Of a DNA stretch of 64,000 nucleotides, positions 18,275 through 27,068 are shown in pieces. The notes below the pieces were generated by a model. The model had not been told where the DNA came from. It was given only the letters and a program-made list of their open reading frames with translations, and ran no database searches. Position 1 is the first letter of the stretch. Each line of letters opens with the position of its first letter. Where the stretch lies: positions 1-64,000 of the forward strand of contig NZ_VORT01000010.1 of the NCBI RefSeq assembly GCF_007997155.1. The letters run 5' to 3'. A program made the translations under genes and the position numbers. This stretch comes from Aequorivita antarctica. GTDB taxonomy: Bacteria > Bacteroidota > Bacteroidia > Flavobacteriales > Flavobacteriaceae.

Positions 18275-19639
18275 ATGGCAAAATTTGAATTGAAACTACC
18301 CAAAATGGGCGAAAGCGTTGCAGAGGCAACCTTAACTAACTGGCTAAAAGAAGTGGGCGATACCATTGAGGCCGATGAAGCTGTGCTTGAAATTGCTACC
18401 GACAAGGTTGACAGCGAAGTGCCCAGTGAGGTAGATGGCGTTTTGATTGAAAAACTTTTCAATGTTGATGATGTGGTTCAAGTGGGCCAAACCATCGCTA
18501 TAATTGAAATTACTGGCGGTAGCAACGGAACTGAAAAAGCTGTTGCAGAAAGCGCTCCTTCACCTGAAGCATCCTTAACTTCCGCTAAAGCTAAGGAGGA
18601 CGCAGGAAAGGAGTTAGAAAAACATGCTGAAAGTGCAAAACAAGCTATTCAAACACCGATTGAAAATACGGGCGATCTTTTTTATTCGCCATTGGTAAAA
18701 AATATTGCTGCTGCTGAAGGTATTTCGCAAGCAGAGTTAGATAAAATTTTAGGTAGCGGAAAAGATGGTCGCGTAACTAAAAACGATATTTTGGCGTATG
18801 TAGAAAACCGTTCTTCTGCAAATGTACAGCCAGAGCAAAGCCAGCAACAAACTGTTGTTGAGGCTAAAAACCAAGAAACGCCACAAACTACAGCACCTGC
18901 AAAACCCAAAGCTGCAGTTTCAGTAAGCGGCGACGATGAGGTTATTGAAATGACAAGAATGGGGAAACTAATAGCCCATCACATGGTTGAAAGCACGCAA
19001 ACTTCTGCACACGTTCAATCTTTCGTGGAATGTGATGTTACCAACGTTTGGAATTGGAGAAATAAAGTGAAAGGAGCTTTTGCAAAACGCGAAGGAGAAA
19101 ATTTAACTTTTACTCCAATATTTATGGAAGCTGTGGCGAAAGCGCTAAAAGATTTCCCCATGATGAATATTGCAGTTGATGGCGACAAAATCATAAAGCG
19201 TAAAAATATAAACTTAGGAATGGCGGCAGCCCTTCCAGACGGAAACTTAATAGTACCGGTTATTAAAAACGCAGACCGATTGAATTTGTTGGGAATGAGT
19301 AAAGCAGTAAACGACCTTGCTAGCCGTGCTCGTGAAAATAAACTTAAACCGGATGATATTCAGGGAGGAACCTACACAGTTACCAATGTGGGAACATTTG
19401 GAAGCATTATGGGAACGCCCATAATCAATCAACCACAAGTTGGGATTCTGGCTTTGGGAGCAATCCGAAAAGTGCCTGCGGTTATTGAAACTCCAGAAGG
19501 GGATTTCATTGGTATCCGTTTTAAAATGTTCCTTTCACACAGTTATGACCACAGAGTTGTAAACGGTGCTTTGGGCGGACAATTCGTAAAGCGAGTTGCT
19601 GATTATTTGGAAGATTGGGACGTTAATAGAGAAATGTAA
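18275..19639 (+). CDS. 2-oxo acid dehydrogenase E2 (dihydrolipoamide acyltransferase)
   Basis: 454 aa. N-terminal lipoyl domain with the lipoyl-lysine site ATDKVDSEVPSEV (Lys ~44), an Ala/Gln-rich linker, a peripheral-subunit-binding domain (FYSPLVKNIAAAEGISQAEL ... GRVTKNDILAYV, ~128-170) and a C-terminal catalytic domain with HSYDHRVVNG (catalytic His). It transfers the acyl group to CoA. The DKVDSEVPSE lipoyl site favours a branched-chain 2-oxo acid dehydrogenase over SucB or pyruvate E2, but this is not certain. E1 and E3 genes are not adjacent. Confidence 0.9.
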   Translation: MAKFELKLPKMGESVAEATLTNWLKEVGDTIEADEAVLEIATDKVDSEVPSEVDGVLIEKLFNVDDVVQVGQTIAIIEITGGSNGTEKAVAESAPSPEASLTSAKAKEDAGKELEKHAESAKQAIQTPIENTGDLFYSPLVKNIAAAEGISQAELDKILGSGKDGRVTKNDILAYVENRSSANVQPEQSQQQTVVEAKNQETPQTTAPAKPKAAVSVSGDDEVIEMTRMGKLIAHHMVESTQTSAHVQSFVECDVTNVWNWRNKVKGAFAKREGENLTFTPIFMEAVAKALKDFPMMNIAVDGDKIIKRKNINLGMAAALPDGNLIVPVIKNADRLNLLGMSKAVNDLASRARENKLKPDDIQGGTYTVTNVGTFGSIMGTPIINQPQVGILALGAIRKVPAVIETPEGDFIGIRFKMFLSHSYDHRVVNGALGGQFVKRVADYLEDWDVNREM

Positions 19640-19659
19640 CTTAAAACATAATTATGGTT

Positions 19660-19699
19660 AAAAGGGGATTTTGTTTTCAAAATCCCCTTTTCTTTTTTA
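19660..19699 (+). terminator. Rho-independent terminator after the E2 gene
   Basis: AAAAGGGGATTTTG / CAAAATCCCCTTTT (19660-19673 / 19678-19691), TTTT loop, then a T-rich tail. Confidence 0.92.
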
Positions 19700-19727
19700 T
19701 AAGTTCTTTCAAAACTTCAATAAAAAG

Positions 19728-19735
19728 TATCTTTG
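19728..19735 (+). promoter_or_regulatory. -7 promoter box TATCTTTG
   Basis: Exact TAnnTTTG match 17 nt before the exonuclease ATG. It probably starts the exonuclease-FAH-Hpt-cinA transcript. Confidence 0.6.
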
Positions 19736-19752
19736 CCTAACAAAACAAAACA

Positions 19753-20526
19753 ATGGAACTCAACTTAAAAAAACCAATCTGTTTCTTCGATCTTGAAACA
19801 ACAGGAATCAATGTGGCAACGGATAGAATTGTGGAAATAGCAATATTGAAAGTATTTCCAAACGGAAACAAAGAAAGCCATACGTGGCGGGTGAATCCTG
19901 AAATGCCAATTCCAGCAGAATCTTCTGCAATACACGGAATTACCGATGAGATGGTGGCAAACGAACCAACTTTTAAGGAACTTGCATCAAAAGTGTACGC
20001 TTTAATAAAAGACAGTGATTTAGGAGGATTTAACTCCAACCGTTTTGATATTCCGTTACTCGCAGAGGAATTGCTCCGTTCCGAAATTGATTTTGATATG
20101 AAAAAAGCAATGTCCGTCGATGTACAGACCATTTTTCACAAAATGGAAAAACGCACATTGGAAGCAGCCTATAAATTTTATTGCGATAAGGATTTAAAAG
20201 ACGCGCATAGTGCAGCAGCTGATACGAATGCTACCTATGAAGTTTTAAAATCGCAATTGGACAGATACAGCGAACTTGAAAACGATGTAAACTTTTTGGC
20301 AGATTTCAGTTCGCACCGAGACCACGCGGATTTCGCAGGTTTTATAAGTTATAATGAAGATGGTGTTGAGGTTTTTTCCTTCGGAAAATATAAAGGAAGT
20401 TTGGTTACAGAGATAATGGAGAAGGATTCAGGGTATTTTGGATGGTTGCTAAATGCTGATTTTCCACTTTATACCAAAAAAGTATTGACCCGTATCAGAC
20501 TTCAAAAGTTGAATACAAAACTTTAA
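19753..20526 (+). CDS. DnaQ-like 3'-5' exonuclease
   Basis: 257 aa. DEDDh exonuclease motifs: ExoI FFDLETTGI (residues ~11-19), ExoII GGFNSNRFDIPLL, ExoIII DAHSAAADTNAT. The C-terminal part (VFSFGKYKGSLVTEI ... YFGWLLNADFPLYTKK) resembles the short domain found at the end of ExoX-type exonucleases. Probably a repair or proofreading nuclease acting on single-stranded 3' ends. First gene of a compact set with FAH, Hpt and cinA (gaps of 7, 1 and 1 nt). Confidence 0.88.
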   Translation: MELNLKKPICFFDLETTGINVATDRIVEIAILKVFPNGNKESHTWRVNPEMPIPAESSAIHGITDEMVANEPTFKELASKVYALIKDSDLGGFNSNRFDIPLLAEELLRSEIDFDMKKAMSVDVQTIFHKMEKRTLEAAYKFYCDKDLKDAHSAAADTNATYEVLKSQLDRYSELENDVNFLADFSSHRDHADFAGFISYNEDGVEVFSFGKYKGSLVTEIMEKDSGYFGWLLNADFPLYTKKVLTRIRLQKLNTKL

Positions 20527-20533
20527 TTACAAG

Positions 20534-21145
20534 ATGAAAATAATTTGTATTGGCCGAAATTATGCCGACCATATCAGTGAACTTAAAAGTGCCACTCCAA
20601 CTGAACCTGTTATCTTCTTAAAACCCGACACGGCTATATTATTAAAGAAACAGCCATTTTTTATTCCAGAGTTTTCAAATGATGTACATCACGAGGTTGA
20701 ATTGTTAGTTCGAATTAATAAAATTGGGAAGCACATCGATCAAAAATTTGCTCATAAATATTATGACGAAATTGGATTGGGGATAGACTTCACTGCTAGG
20801 GATTTACAAACGGAATTGAAGGAAAAAGGTCTTCCGTGGGAGAAGGCAAAATCATTTGACGGCGCTGCGGTTGTGGGAAATTTCTTAAAAAAAGAACAAT
20901 TTGAAGATATAAATAATATAGATTTCAGCTTAAAAAGGAACGGAAATGTAGTTCAAAAAGGCAATTCTATGCTGATGATATGGAAAATCGATGCGTTAAT
21001 CGAATATATTTCAAAATATTTTACGCTGAAAATTGGGGACATTATCTTTACAGGAACTCCTGCGGGTGTTGGCAGCGTTAAAGCCAATGATATGTTGACG
21101 GGATTTATTGGTGAAACAGAGATGTTTTCCATAAAAGTAAAGTAG
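20534..21145 (+). CDS. Fumarylacetoacetate hydrolase-family protein
   Basis: 203 aa. FAH core: ICIGRNYADH at the N-terminus, metal-binding HHEVELLVRI (ExE) with a later Asp in GIDFTARDLQ, and GDIIFTGTPAGVG. Short FAH proteins act as acylpyruvases or oxaloacetate decarboxylases, among others; the substrate is unassigned. It sits between a nuclease and an Hpt gene with almost no spacing, which says little about its pathway. Confidence 0.88.
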   Translation: MKIICIGRNYADHISELKSATPTEPVIFLKPDTAILLKKQPFFIPEFSNDVHHEVELLVRINKIGKHIDQKFAHKYYDEIGLGIDFTARDLQTELKEKGLPWEKAKSFDGAAVVGNFLKKEQFEDINNIDFSLKRNGNVVQKGNSMLMIWKIDALIEYISKYFTLKIGDIIFTGTPAGVGSVKANDMLTGFIGETEMFSIKVK

Positions 21146-21146
21146 A

Positions 21147-21488
21147 ATGATAAAGTATTATGCAAAAGAAAATCTTGCCGAGATCGCCGATGGCGACCAA
21201 GATTTTTTAAAGATATTGGCTCAAACCTTTTTAGAGGAGATTCCACCGGATCTGCATTCCATGGAAGAGGCCATCGAAAACGAAAACCGCGAATTGGCAT
21301 ACCAATTTGCCCACAAAATGAAACCGAACATTGAAATGTTCGGCATTGATGCTCTTAAAGACATAACCAGCATTGAGGCTTGGTCTAAAACTTCTAAAAA
21401 TAAAGCTACAGTTCTTCCGCATCTTAAAAACGTAACTACTACATTGAACCTCGTTTTTGATGATTTGAGAGAAGATTTCCAATTATAA
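21147..21488 (+). CDS. Orphan histidine phosphotransfer (Hpt) domain protein
   Basis: 113 aa, a single four-helix Hpt domain. The phosphoacceptor His lies in AYQFAHKMKPNIEMFGI (His ~56), with LEEIPPDLHSMEEAI before it. It should relay phosphate between a hybrid kinase and a response regulator, but neither is encoded beside it. Only 1 nt separates it from FAH and 1 nt from cinA. Confidence 0.85.
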   Translation: MIKYYAKENLAEIADGDQDFLKILAQTFLEEIPPDLHSMEEAIENENRELAYQFAHKMKPNIEMFGIDALKDITSIEAWSKTSKNKATVLPHLKNVTTTLNLVFDDLREDFQL

Positions 21489-21489
21489 A

Positions 21490-22737
21490 ATGCTTGCAGA
21501 AATAATTACCATAGGCGATGAGATTCTCATAGGCCAAATTATTGATACTAATTCAGCCTATATTTCAAAAGAGCTGAACAGGATAGGGGTGAAGGTATAT
21601 CAAATCACCTCGGTTCAAGACGATCAGCACCATATTTTGCAGGCTTTTGAAGATGCCAAAAAACATGCTGATCTTGTTATTGTTACTGGTGGCTTGGGCC
21701 CTACAAAAGACGATATTACAAAGCAAACCTTTTGCGATTTTTTTAATGATACCCTAATTGAAGACCAAAGCGTTATTGAAAACGTTAAGCAGCTTTTCAA
21801 AAAACACCAACTAAATAAACCGCTGCCTGCCAATTTTCAGCAAGCGATGGTTCCTTCCAAAGCAACTATTTTAATGAATCTTTACGGCACCGCTCCCGGA
21901 ATGTGGATGGAAAGAGATGATGTTGTATTTGTATCCTTGCCTGGCGTGCCTTATGAAATGAAGCATCTGCTGCAGGATGAGGTTTTGCCCAGGATTATAA
22001 TGAGATTCAATCGCCCCCATATTTACCACAAAACACTTTTGACGTATGGACTTGGAGAAAGCGCCATTGCCGAAAGAATTGCCGATTGGGAAAACGGTTT
22101 ACCTGAAAATATAAAACTCGCTTATCTGCCTTCTTTGGGAAAAGTACGTTTAAGATTGTCTTCCAGCAGCAATGACGAAAGCGTTTTAATGGAAAGTATT
22201 GATTCGCGGATGGAAGTTTTAAGTGAAATACTTTCGGATATTGCTATTGGGTATGAAGACGAAACAAGCATTATAGATAGGATTGCACATATTCTAAATC
22301 AAAAGAAACAAACCTTGAGTCTGGCTGAGAGTTGCACAGGAGGTGCAATTGTACAACAAATTACGGCCGAGGCTGGTGCTTCTTCTTTTTTTATAGGAAG
22401 CATTATACCCTATAAAACCGAACTAAAAACTAAAATTCTTGGCGTTCCTGCTTCTTTAATAGAAGAGTTTTCTGTGGTGAGTATTCAAGTTGCTGAAAGT
22501 ATGGCGATTAATTGTTGCAAGCTTTTCAGTACCGATTATGCCATCGCCACCACTGGAATTGCAGGACCCACTAAAGGCGATGGCGTAGATGAGGTAGGTA
22601 CGGTATGTATTGCTATTGCTTCGCCGACAGGTGTTGTTTCAGAAAAATTCAACTTTGGAAATGACCGTTATAGGGTGATTGAAAAAACCATAAATAAAGT
22701 CTTTGAAATGTTTCTGAAAGAAATTTCAAAAAACTGA
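21490..22737 (+). CDS. cinA: CinA family protein (MoCF domain plus NMN/PNC amidohydrolase)
   Basis: 415 aa, full two-domain form. The N-terminal MoCF_biosynth domain opens with AEIITIGDEILIGQIIDTNSA and has VTGGLGPTKDDIT. The C-terminal CinA domain has LAESCTGGAIVQQI and ATTGIAGPTKG. CinA proteins hydrolyse NMN or ADP-ribose-type substrates, and in some bacteria are tied to competence and DNA damage. Last gene of the exonuclease-FAH-Hpt-cinA group. Confidence 0.95.
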   Translation: MLAEIITIGDEILIGQIIDTNSAYISKELNRIGVKVYQITSVQDDQHHILQAFEDAKKHADLVIVTGGLGPTKDDITKQTFCDFFNDTLIEDQSVIENVKQLFKKHQLNKPLPANFQQAMVPSKATILMNLYGTAPGMWMERDDVVFVSLPGVPYEMKHLLQDEVLPRIIMRFNRPHIYHKTLLTYGLGESAIAERIADWENGLPENIKLAYLPSLGKVRLRLSSSSNDESVLMESIDSRMEVLSEILSDIAIGYEDETSIIDRIAHILNQKKQTLSLAESCTGGAIVQQITAEAGASSFFIGSIIPYKTELKTKILGVPASLIEEFSVVSIQVAESMAINCCKLFSTDYAIATTGIAGPTKGDGVDEVGTVCIAIASPTGVVSEKFNFGNDRYRVIEKTINKVFEMFLKEISKN

Positions 22738-22743
22738 TTTTCT

Positions 22744-22778
22744 TTTGTTGTACATCACAAAAGAATTACTTAAATTTG
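22744..22778 (+). promoter_or_regulatory. Promoter of the rpmB-rpmG-DUF4295 operon
   Basis: TTTG/TTG at 22744-22750, 20 nt spacer, then TAAATTTG (22771-22778), an exact TAnnTTTG box. rpmB starts 37 nt downstream. Confidence 0.65.
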
Positions 22779-22814
22779 CACCCTGTTTAAAAAATAACTA
22801 ATAAAGTAAAGGAA

Positions 22815-23054
22815 ATGTCAAGAGTTTGTGAACTTACCGGAAAGAAAGCGATGGTTGGAAACAACGTATCGCACGCGATGAACAAAACCAAACGTAAGTT
22901 TGATGTAAATTTGCTTAAAAAGCGTTTTTACATTCCTGAAGAAGATAAGTGGGTAACCCTTCGTGTTTCAGCTTCAGCAATTAAAAACATCAATAAAAAA
23001 GGTATTTCTGCGGTTATGAAAGAAGCTCGCGAAAAAGGCTTTTTAACTAAATAA
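22815..23054 (+). CDS. rpmB: 50S ribosomal protein L28
   Basis: 79 aa. MSRVCELTGKKAMVGNNVSHA and RKFDVNLLKKRFYIPEE are bL28 signatures. The Bacteroidota order rpmB-rpmG-DUF4295-ftsY is kept. Confidence 0.97.
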   Translation: MSRVCELTGKKAMVGNNVSHAMNKTKRKFDVNLLKKRFYIPEEDKWVTLRVSASAIKNINKKGISAVMKEAREKGFLTK

Positions 23055-23081
23055 TTGCAATAATCAATAAAGTCTATTACA

Positions 23082-23264
23082 ATGGCTAAAAAAGGAAATA
23101 GAGTACAAGTAATTTTGGAGTGCACAGAGCACAAGGAGTCTGGTCAAGCTGGAACTTCCCGCTACATCACTACCAAAAACAAAAAGAACACACCGGACAG
23201 AATGGAGTTGAAGAAGTTCAACCCTATCCTTAAGAAAATGACCGTTCATAAAGAGATTAAATAA
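23082..23264 (+). CDS. rpmG: 50S ribosomal protein L33
   Basis: 60 aa. Typical bL33 opening ([18 protein letters not shown]) and [11 protein letters not shown]. It is a Cys-poor form (single Cys), lacking the two CxxC zinc knuckles. Confidence 0.96.
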   Translation: MAKKGNRVQVILECTEHKESGQAGTSRYITTKNKKNTPDRMELKKFNPILKKMTVHKEIK

Positions 23265-23272
23265 TATAAGTC

Positions 23273-23425
23273 ATGGCAAAGAAATCAGTAGCATCGTTAC
23301 AAACAGGTTCAAAACGTTTAACCAAAGCAATAAAAATGGTTAAGTCGGAAAAGACAGGAGCTTATACATTTACTGAGTCTATCATGGCTCCAGAATTTGT
23401 AAATGACTGGTTGAACAAAAAATAA
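23273..23425 (+). CDS. DUF4295 small ribosome-associated protein (probable bL38)
   Basis: 50 aa, read directly from ATG at 23273 to TAA at 23423-23425. It begins MAKKSVASLQTGSKRLTKA and ends FVNDWLNKK; strongly basic. DUF4295 is a Bacteroidota-restricted family always near rpmB/rpmG. From memory, it was seen in the Flavobacterium johnsoniae 50S subunit and named bL38. It starts 8 nt after rpmG. Confidence 0.88.
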   Translation: MAKKSVASLQTGSKRLTKAIKMVKSEKTGAYTFTESIMAPEFVNDWLNKK

Positions 23426-23445
23426 CCAGCTTAAAATATTGAGAT

Positions 23446-23474
23446 AAAGCCACTTTTTTACGAAGGTGGCTTTT
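23446..23474 (+). terminator. Terminator after the ribosomal protein genes
   Basis: AAAGCCAC / GTGGCTTT (23446-23453 / 23466-23473) with a T-rich continuation. The ftsY promoter begins 3 nt later. Confidence 0.75.
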
Positions 23475-23476
23475 CG

Positions 23477-23484
23477 TATTTTTG
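23477..23484 (+). promoter_or_regulatory. -7 box TATTTTTG before ftsY
   Basis: Exact TAnnTTTG match directly after the terminator, giving a leader of about 115 nt before ftsY. Confidence 0.55.
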
Positions 23485-23497
23485 TACCCCTTCCGTC

Positions 23498-23551
23498 TTT
23501 CAAATCGCCTTAGGGCAATTTGAAATCCACCTTTCCTGAAAAAGGGAAAGG
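23498..23551. repeat. Two tandem hairpins in the ftsY leader
   Basis: TTTCAAATCGCC / GGCAATTTGAAA (23498-23509 / 23514-23525, one mismatch), then CCTTTCC / GGAAAGG (23530-23536 / 23545-23551). This could be a dispersed intergenic element or a structured 5' UTR. Confidence 0.45.
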
Positions 23552-23606
23552 AGCGGTATAGATTAAACTTTATCAAAGCTGAACAACCGATAACTGACAA
23601 CGAACG

Positions 23607-24560
23607 ATGAGTCTATTTAAAAAAATATTTTCCAAAGAGAAAAAAGAAACGCTCGATAAAGGACTTGAAAAAACGAAAACTTCCTTTTTTGATAAGCTGA
23701 GCAAAGCTGTTGCCGGGAAAAGCAAAGTGGATGACGATGTTTTGGACAATCTGGAAGAAGTGCTTGTTTCCAGCGACGTTGGTGTAAATACTACGCTGAA
23801 AATAATTGATAGAATTGAAGCCCGTGTTTCTAAGGATAAATATTTGGGAACCGATGAGCTCAACCAAATTCTTCGCGAAGAAATTGCCGGACTTTTAAGT
23901 GAGATTGATTCTGGAAATGCCATAGAGTTTGAAGTTCCCGAAAACAAGAAGCCATATGTTATCATGGTCGTAGGTGTGAATGGTGTTGGAAAGACAACAA
24001 CAATCGGAAAACTTGCATATCAGTTTAAAAAAGCTGGAAAGAAAGTTGTTTTGGGTGCAGCGGATACTTTCCGTGCAGCGGCAATTGATCAATTACAGAT
24101 TTGGGCAGATCGGGCCGATGTTACCATCGTAAAACAAAGTATGGGCAGTGATCCTGCCAGCGTTGCGTTTGATACGCTGCAAAGCGCAGTAAACCAAAAT
24201 GCCGATGTGGTTATCATCGATACAGCGGGACGACTTCACAATAAAGTGAATTTAATGAACGAACTCACAAAGGTGAAGCGCGTTATGCAAAAGGTAGTTC
24301 CAGATGCGCCACACGATGTGCTTTTGGTATTGGATGGTTCCACTGGCCAAAATGCTTTTGAACAAGCGAAACAATTTACTGCAGCAACTGAGGTAACTTC
24401 ACTTGCCGTTACAAAGCTCGATGGAACTGCAAAGGGTGGTGTAGTAATTGGTATTAGCGATCAATTTCAAATTCCTGTGAAATATATTGGCGTAGGCGAA
24501 GGGATGGAAGACCTGCAGGTATTCAACAAATTTGAGTTTGTAGATTCATTTTTTAAATAG
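23607..24560 (+). CDS. ftsY: Signal recognition particle receptor FtsY
   Basis: 317 aa. Short basic N-region, N domain, then the SRP-type GTPase: G1 GVNGVGKTTTIGKLA, DTFRAAAIDQL, DTAGRLHNKVNLM, TKLDGTAKGG, and GVGEGMEDLQVF near the end. It docks SRP-ribosome complexes at the membrane. The stop is immediately followed by the ATG of the next gene. Confidence 0.97.
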   Translation: MSLFKKIFSKEKKETLDKGLEKTKTSFFDKLSKAVAGKSKVDDDVLDNLEEVLVSSDVGVNTTLKIIDRIEARVSKDKYLGTDELNQILREEIAGLLSEIDSGNAIEFEVPENKKPYVIMVVGVNGVGKTTTIGKLAYQFKKAGKKVVLGAADTFRAAAIDQLQIWADRADVTIVKQSMGSDPASVAFDTLQSAVNQNADVVIIDTAGRLHNKVNLMNELTKVKRVMQKVVPDAPHDVLLVLDGSTGQNAFEQAKQFTAATEVTSLAVTKLDGTAKGGVVIGISDQFQIPVKYIGVGEGMEDLQVFNKFEFVDSFFK

Positions 24561-24914
24561 ATGGAAGAAAAAGAACCACAGAAAAAAAACAAACTATTTA
24601 TGTATGTTTTGTGGGCTTTGGTTGGCTACATAGGAATACTAACCGGGTACCATTCTTTTAAAATCATTGAGTACTTTATAAAGCCAGTTCCAAATCCATT
24701 AATGCCTTTGGATTTATACAAATACATCGCTTTTCCTTACTTATCTATTATTCCTTTTCTTTTTGGTTTGCTCTTTTTGGGAATCTATTTCATTAAAAAG
24801 AAATATGTAACAAAAGGATATGCTGTGTTTTATGGCATTTTAATTCTCTTATTGCATATTTCTCAGAATAGCCTCTTTGAGTTTTTTAATAGTTTTAATC
24901 CTTATGGGGGATAA
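24561..24914 (+). CDS. Small hypothetical three-helix membrane protein
   Basis: 117 aa; ATG abuts the ftsY stop, so it is co-translated. A charged N-terminus (MEEKEPQKKNK) precedes three hydrophobic helices (~12-34, ~52-77, ~88-105). No family recognised. Position next to ftsY hints at a membrane-biogenesis role, but this is only context. Downstream, 24919-24957 has a weak CCACAAA / TTTGTGG hairpin. Confidence 0.7.
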   Translation: MEEKEPQKKNKLFMYVLWALVGYIGILTGYHSFKIIEYFIKPVPNPLMPLDLYKYIAFPYLSIIPFLFGLLFLGIYFIKKKYVTKGYAVFYGILILLLHISQNSLFEFFNSFNPYGG

Positions 24915-25017
24915 AAAAAAGCCACAAACCCAAAAATAACTTTAAAGTTTATTTGTGGATTTATGGCTAGAATTAGACACTCACGTCTTTATTCTTTGCT
25001 CTTTTTTCTATCTTCTC

Positions 25018-26916
25018 TTACAATGTTTCTTTTAACCAACTGAAAAATTCCCGTTGCCAAACCAGTGCATTTTGAGGTTGAAGTACCCAGTGATTTTCTT
25101 CTGGAAGATAGAGAAGTTTACTTTTTATCCCTTTTAACTGAGCTGCCTGAAAAGCCTCCAAGCCTTGTTCAATCGGTACGCGGTAGTCTTTTCCTCCCTG
25201 AATGATCATAATTGGAGTGTTCCATTTATCAACGTAACTAATTGGATTGAATTCATTAAATGCTTTCTGTGCTTTTGCATTGTCTTTTTCCCAGTAAGCC
25301 CCACCAAAATCGTAGTTTACGAAGAAAAGTTCCTCAGTGGTTCCATACATAGAGCGGGTGTCAAAAACGCCATCATGGGCAATAAAGGTTTTGAAACGCC
25401 CATCGTGATTTCCTGCTAACCAAAATACAGAATAACCTCCGAAACTTGCCCCAATAGCACCCAGACGGGTTTTATCTACATAAGGTTCTTTAGAAACATC
25501 GTCAATAGCGTCAAGATAGTCTTGCATTGCACCACCACCCCAATCTCCACTAATTGCTTCATTCCACTCCACACCGTGGCCTGGCATTCCGCGACGGTTT
25601 GGTGCTACAATAATATAACCTTGTGAAGCCATCAATTGGAAATTCCATCTGGTGGAATAGAATTGTGACAAAGCAGATTGTGGTCCGCCTTGAGCATAAA
25701 GTAAGGTTGGGTATTTTTTATTTTTGTCAAAATTGGGAGGAAGTATTACCCAAACCAACATCTGCTTGCCGTCTTTGGTGGTAACCATTCTTTTTTCAAC
25801 TGTTGGCAGATCCAACTTTCCGTAGAATTCGTTATTTACTTGGGTGAGTTGCCTAAAAGTTTTGCTCTTCAAATCAAAAGAGAAAATTTCTGAAGCGTGG
25901 TTCATATCGGTTCGGGTAACGATCAACTGACCATTGTTTTCGGCAACGATGCCAGTAACATCAAATTGTCCTTTTGAAAGTTGCTTCACAACGGGCATCT
26001 TTCGTGTTCTTCCCGGATGGTCCACTTTAAAAATCTGAATGGTTCCATCAACCGGTGCTGTGAAATAAATGTCTTTGCTATTGCTTCCCCAAATAAAACC
26101 ATTTACCGTTCCGTCCCATTGTGAAGTAAGGTTTTGTTTCACGCCATCTTGCAGAACAACTATGTCATTTTTATCGGCTTCATAACCCTCTGTGACCATT
26201 TGTAGCCATGCCAATGAGCCTTCTTTTGAAAACGCTGGCTGAGTGTCATATCCTTTGTTTTCTTCAGTAATATTTTCAGTTTTTTTATCGGCTAAATTGA
26301 ATTTGTAAATATCTGTATTAGTACTAACAGCATATTCTGTGCCCGCCAATTTCTTGCTTACGTAATAGATGTTTTCACCTTTAGGATCCCATATATAATC
26401 TTCATCGCCGCCAAAAGGAGCTTGCGGGGTATAATAAGGTTGTTGCGGTGTAATGTCAGTCTCAACTCCGGTTTTTACATCTTTGTAAAAAACGTGATTG
26501 TAGCTACCATCGTTCCATGTGTCCCAATGGCGATAATCTAAAGAGGTATAAACGTAAGCATCGCTTTTTGGAAGATCGCTGTAAATATCTTTTCCAGCAA
26601 CATCTTTCACCTGAACGGCTTTGTTCATCAAAAGATACTGCCCGTTTGAAGAAAGATTTTTATCTGTCACTTTTGCTTCGTCTTTGGAAATTTCCCTAAA
26701 ATTCCCACCTGTTATAGGCATTTTGTAATACTTGGAATCAAAATTGTTTTCTTCCATGTTTGGGGTTGAAACCTTATAAAAAAGGTCTTTTCCGTCGTTG
26801 GAAATTCCCATTGGGCTTACTTTTTTAACCTGCCATAAAAGCTCAGGAGTCATTGTTTTTTGAGCGAACAAAAAGCCAGCGCAAAGAAAGGCCAGCAGGA
26901 ATGTTATTTTTTTCAT
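25018..26916 (-). CDS. S9-family serine peptidase (prolyl oligopeptidase / dipeptidyl peptidase type)
   Basis: 632 aa. Signal peptide MKKITFLLAFLCAGFLFAQ, so it is periplasmic or exported. An N-terminal WD-like propeller (~30-380) is followed by an alpha/beta hydrolase: nucleophile in GASFGGYS, Asp in GGKDYRVP, His in EENHWVL. Such enzymes clip dipeptides from oligopeptides. No T9SS tail. Promoter box TAACTTTG (minus strand) lies at 26948-26955. It is inserted in reverse between the ftsY group and rimO. Confidence 0.93.
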   Translation of the reverse strand: MKKITFLLAFLCAGFLFAQKTMTPELLWQVKKVSPMGISNDGKDLFYKVSTPNMEENNFDSKYYKMPITGGNFREISKDEAKVTDKNLSSNGQYLLMNKAVQVKDVAGKDIYSDLPKSDAYVYTSLDYRHWDTWNDGSYNHVFYKDVKTGVETDITPQQPYYTPQAPFGGDEDYIWDPKGENIYYVSKKLAGTEYAVSTNTDIYKFNLADKKTENITEENKGYDTQPAFSKEGSLAWLQMVTEGYEADKNDIVVLQDGVKQNLTSQWDGTVNGFIWGSNSKDIYFTAPVDGTIQIFKVDHPGRTRKMPVVKQLSKGQFDVTGIVAENNGQLIVTRTDMNHASEIFSFDLKSKTFRQLTQVNNEFYGKLDLPTVEKRMVTTKDGKQMLVWVILPPNFDKNKKYPTLLYAQGGPQSALSQFYSTRWNFQLMASQGYIIVAPNRRGMPGHGVEWNEAISGDWGGGAMQDYLDAIDDVSKEPYVDKTRLGAIGASFGGYSVFWLAGNHDGRFKTFIAHDGVFDTRSMYGTTEELFFVNYDFGGAYWEKDNAKAQKAFNEFNPISYVDKWNTPIMIIQGGKDYRVPIEQGLEAFQAAQLKGIKSKLLYLPEENHWVLQPQNALVWQREFFSWLKETL

Positions 26917-27017
26917 CTGTATAAAATTATTGAATTTTTAAGAAGTGCAAAGTTACTTAAAAAAAGTTGGCAGAATTCTAGTATTCAGTACTCACTATTG
27001 AGTGGTGAATTTTATGA

Positions 27018-27046
27018 TTTGTTTCATTTAATTCGTGGTATCTTTG
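27018..27046 (+). promoter_or_regulatory. rimO promoter
   Basis: TTTG (27018-27021), 17 nt, TATCTTTG (27039-27046): close to the ideal flavobacterial promoter. The start codon is 22 nt downstream. Confidence 0.75.
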
Positions 27047-27068
27047 CACCCCGATAATAAAAATTTAT

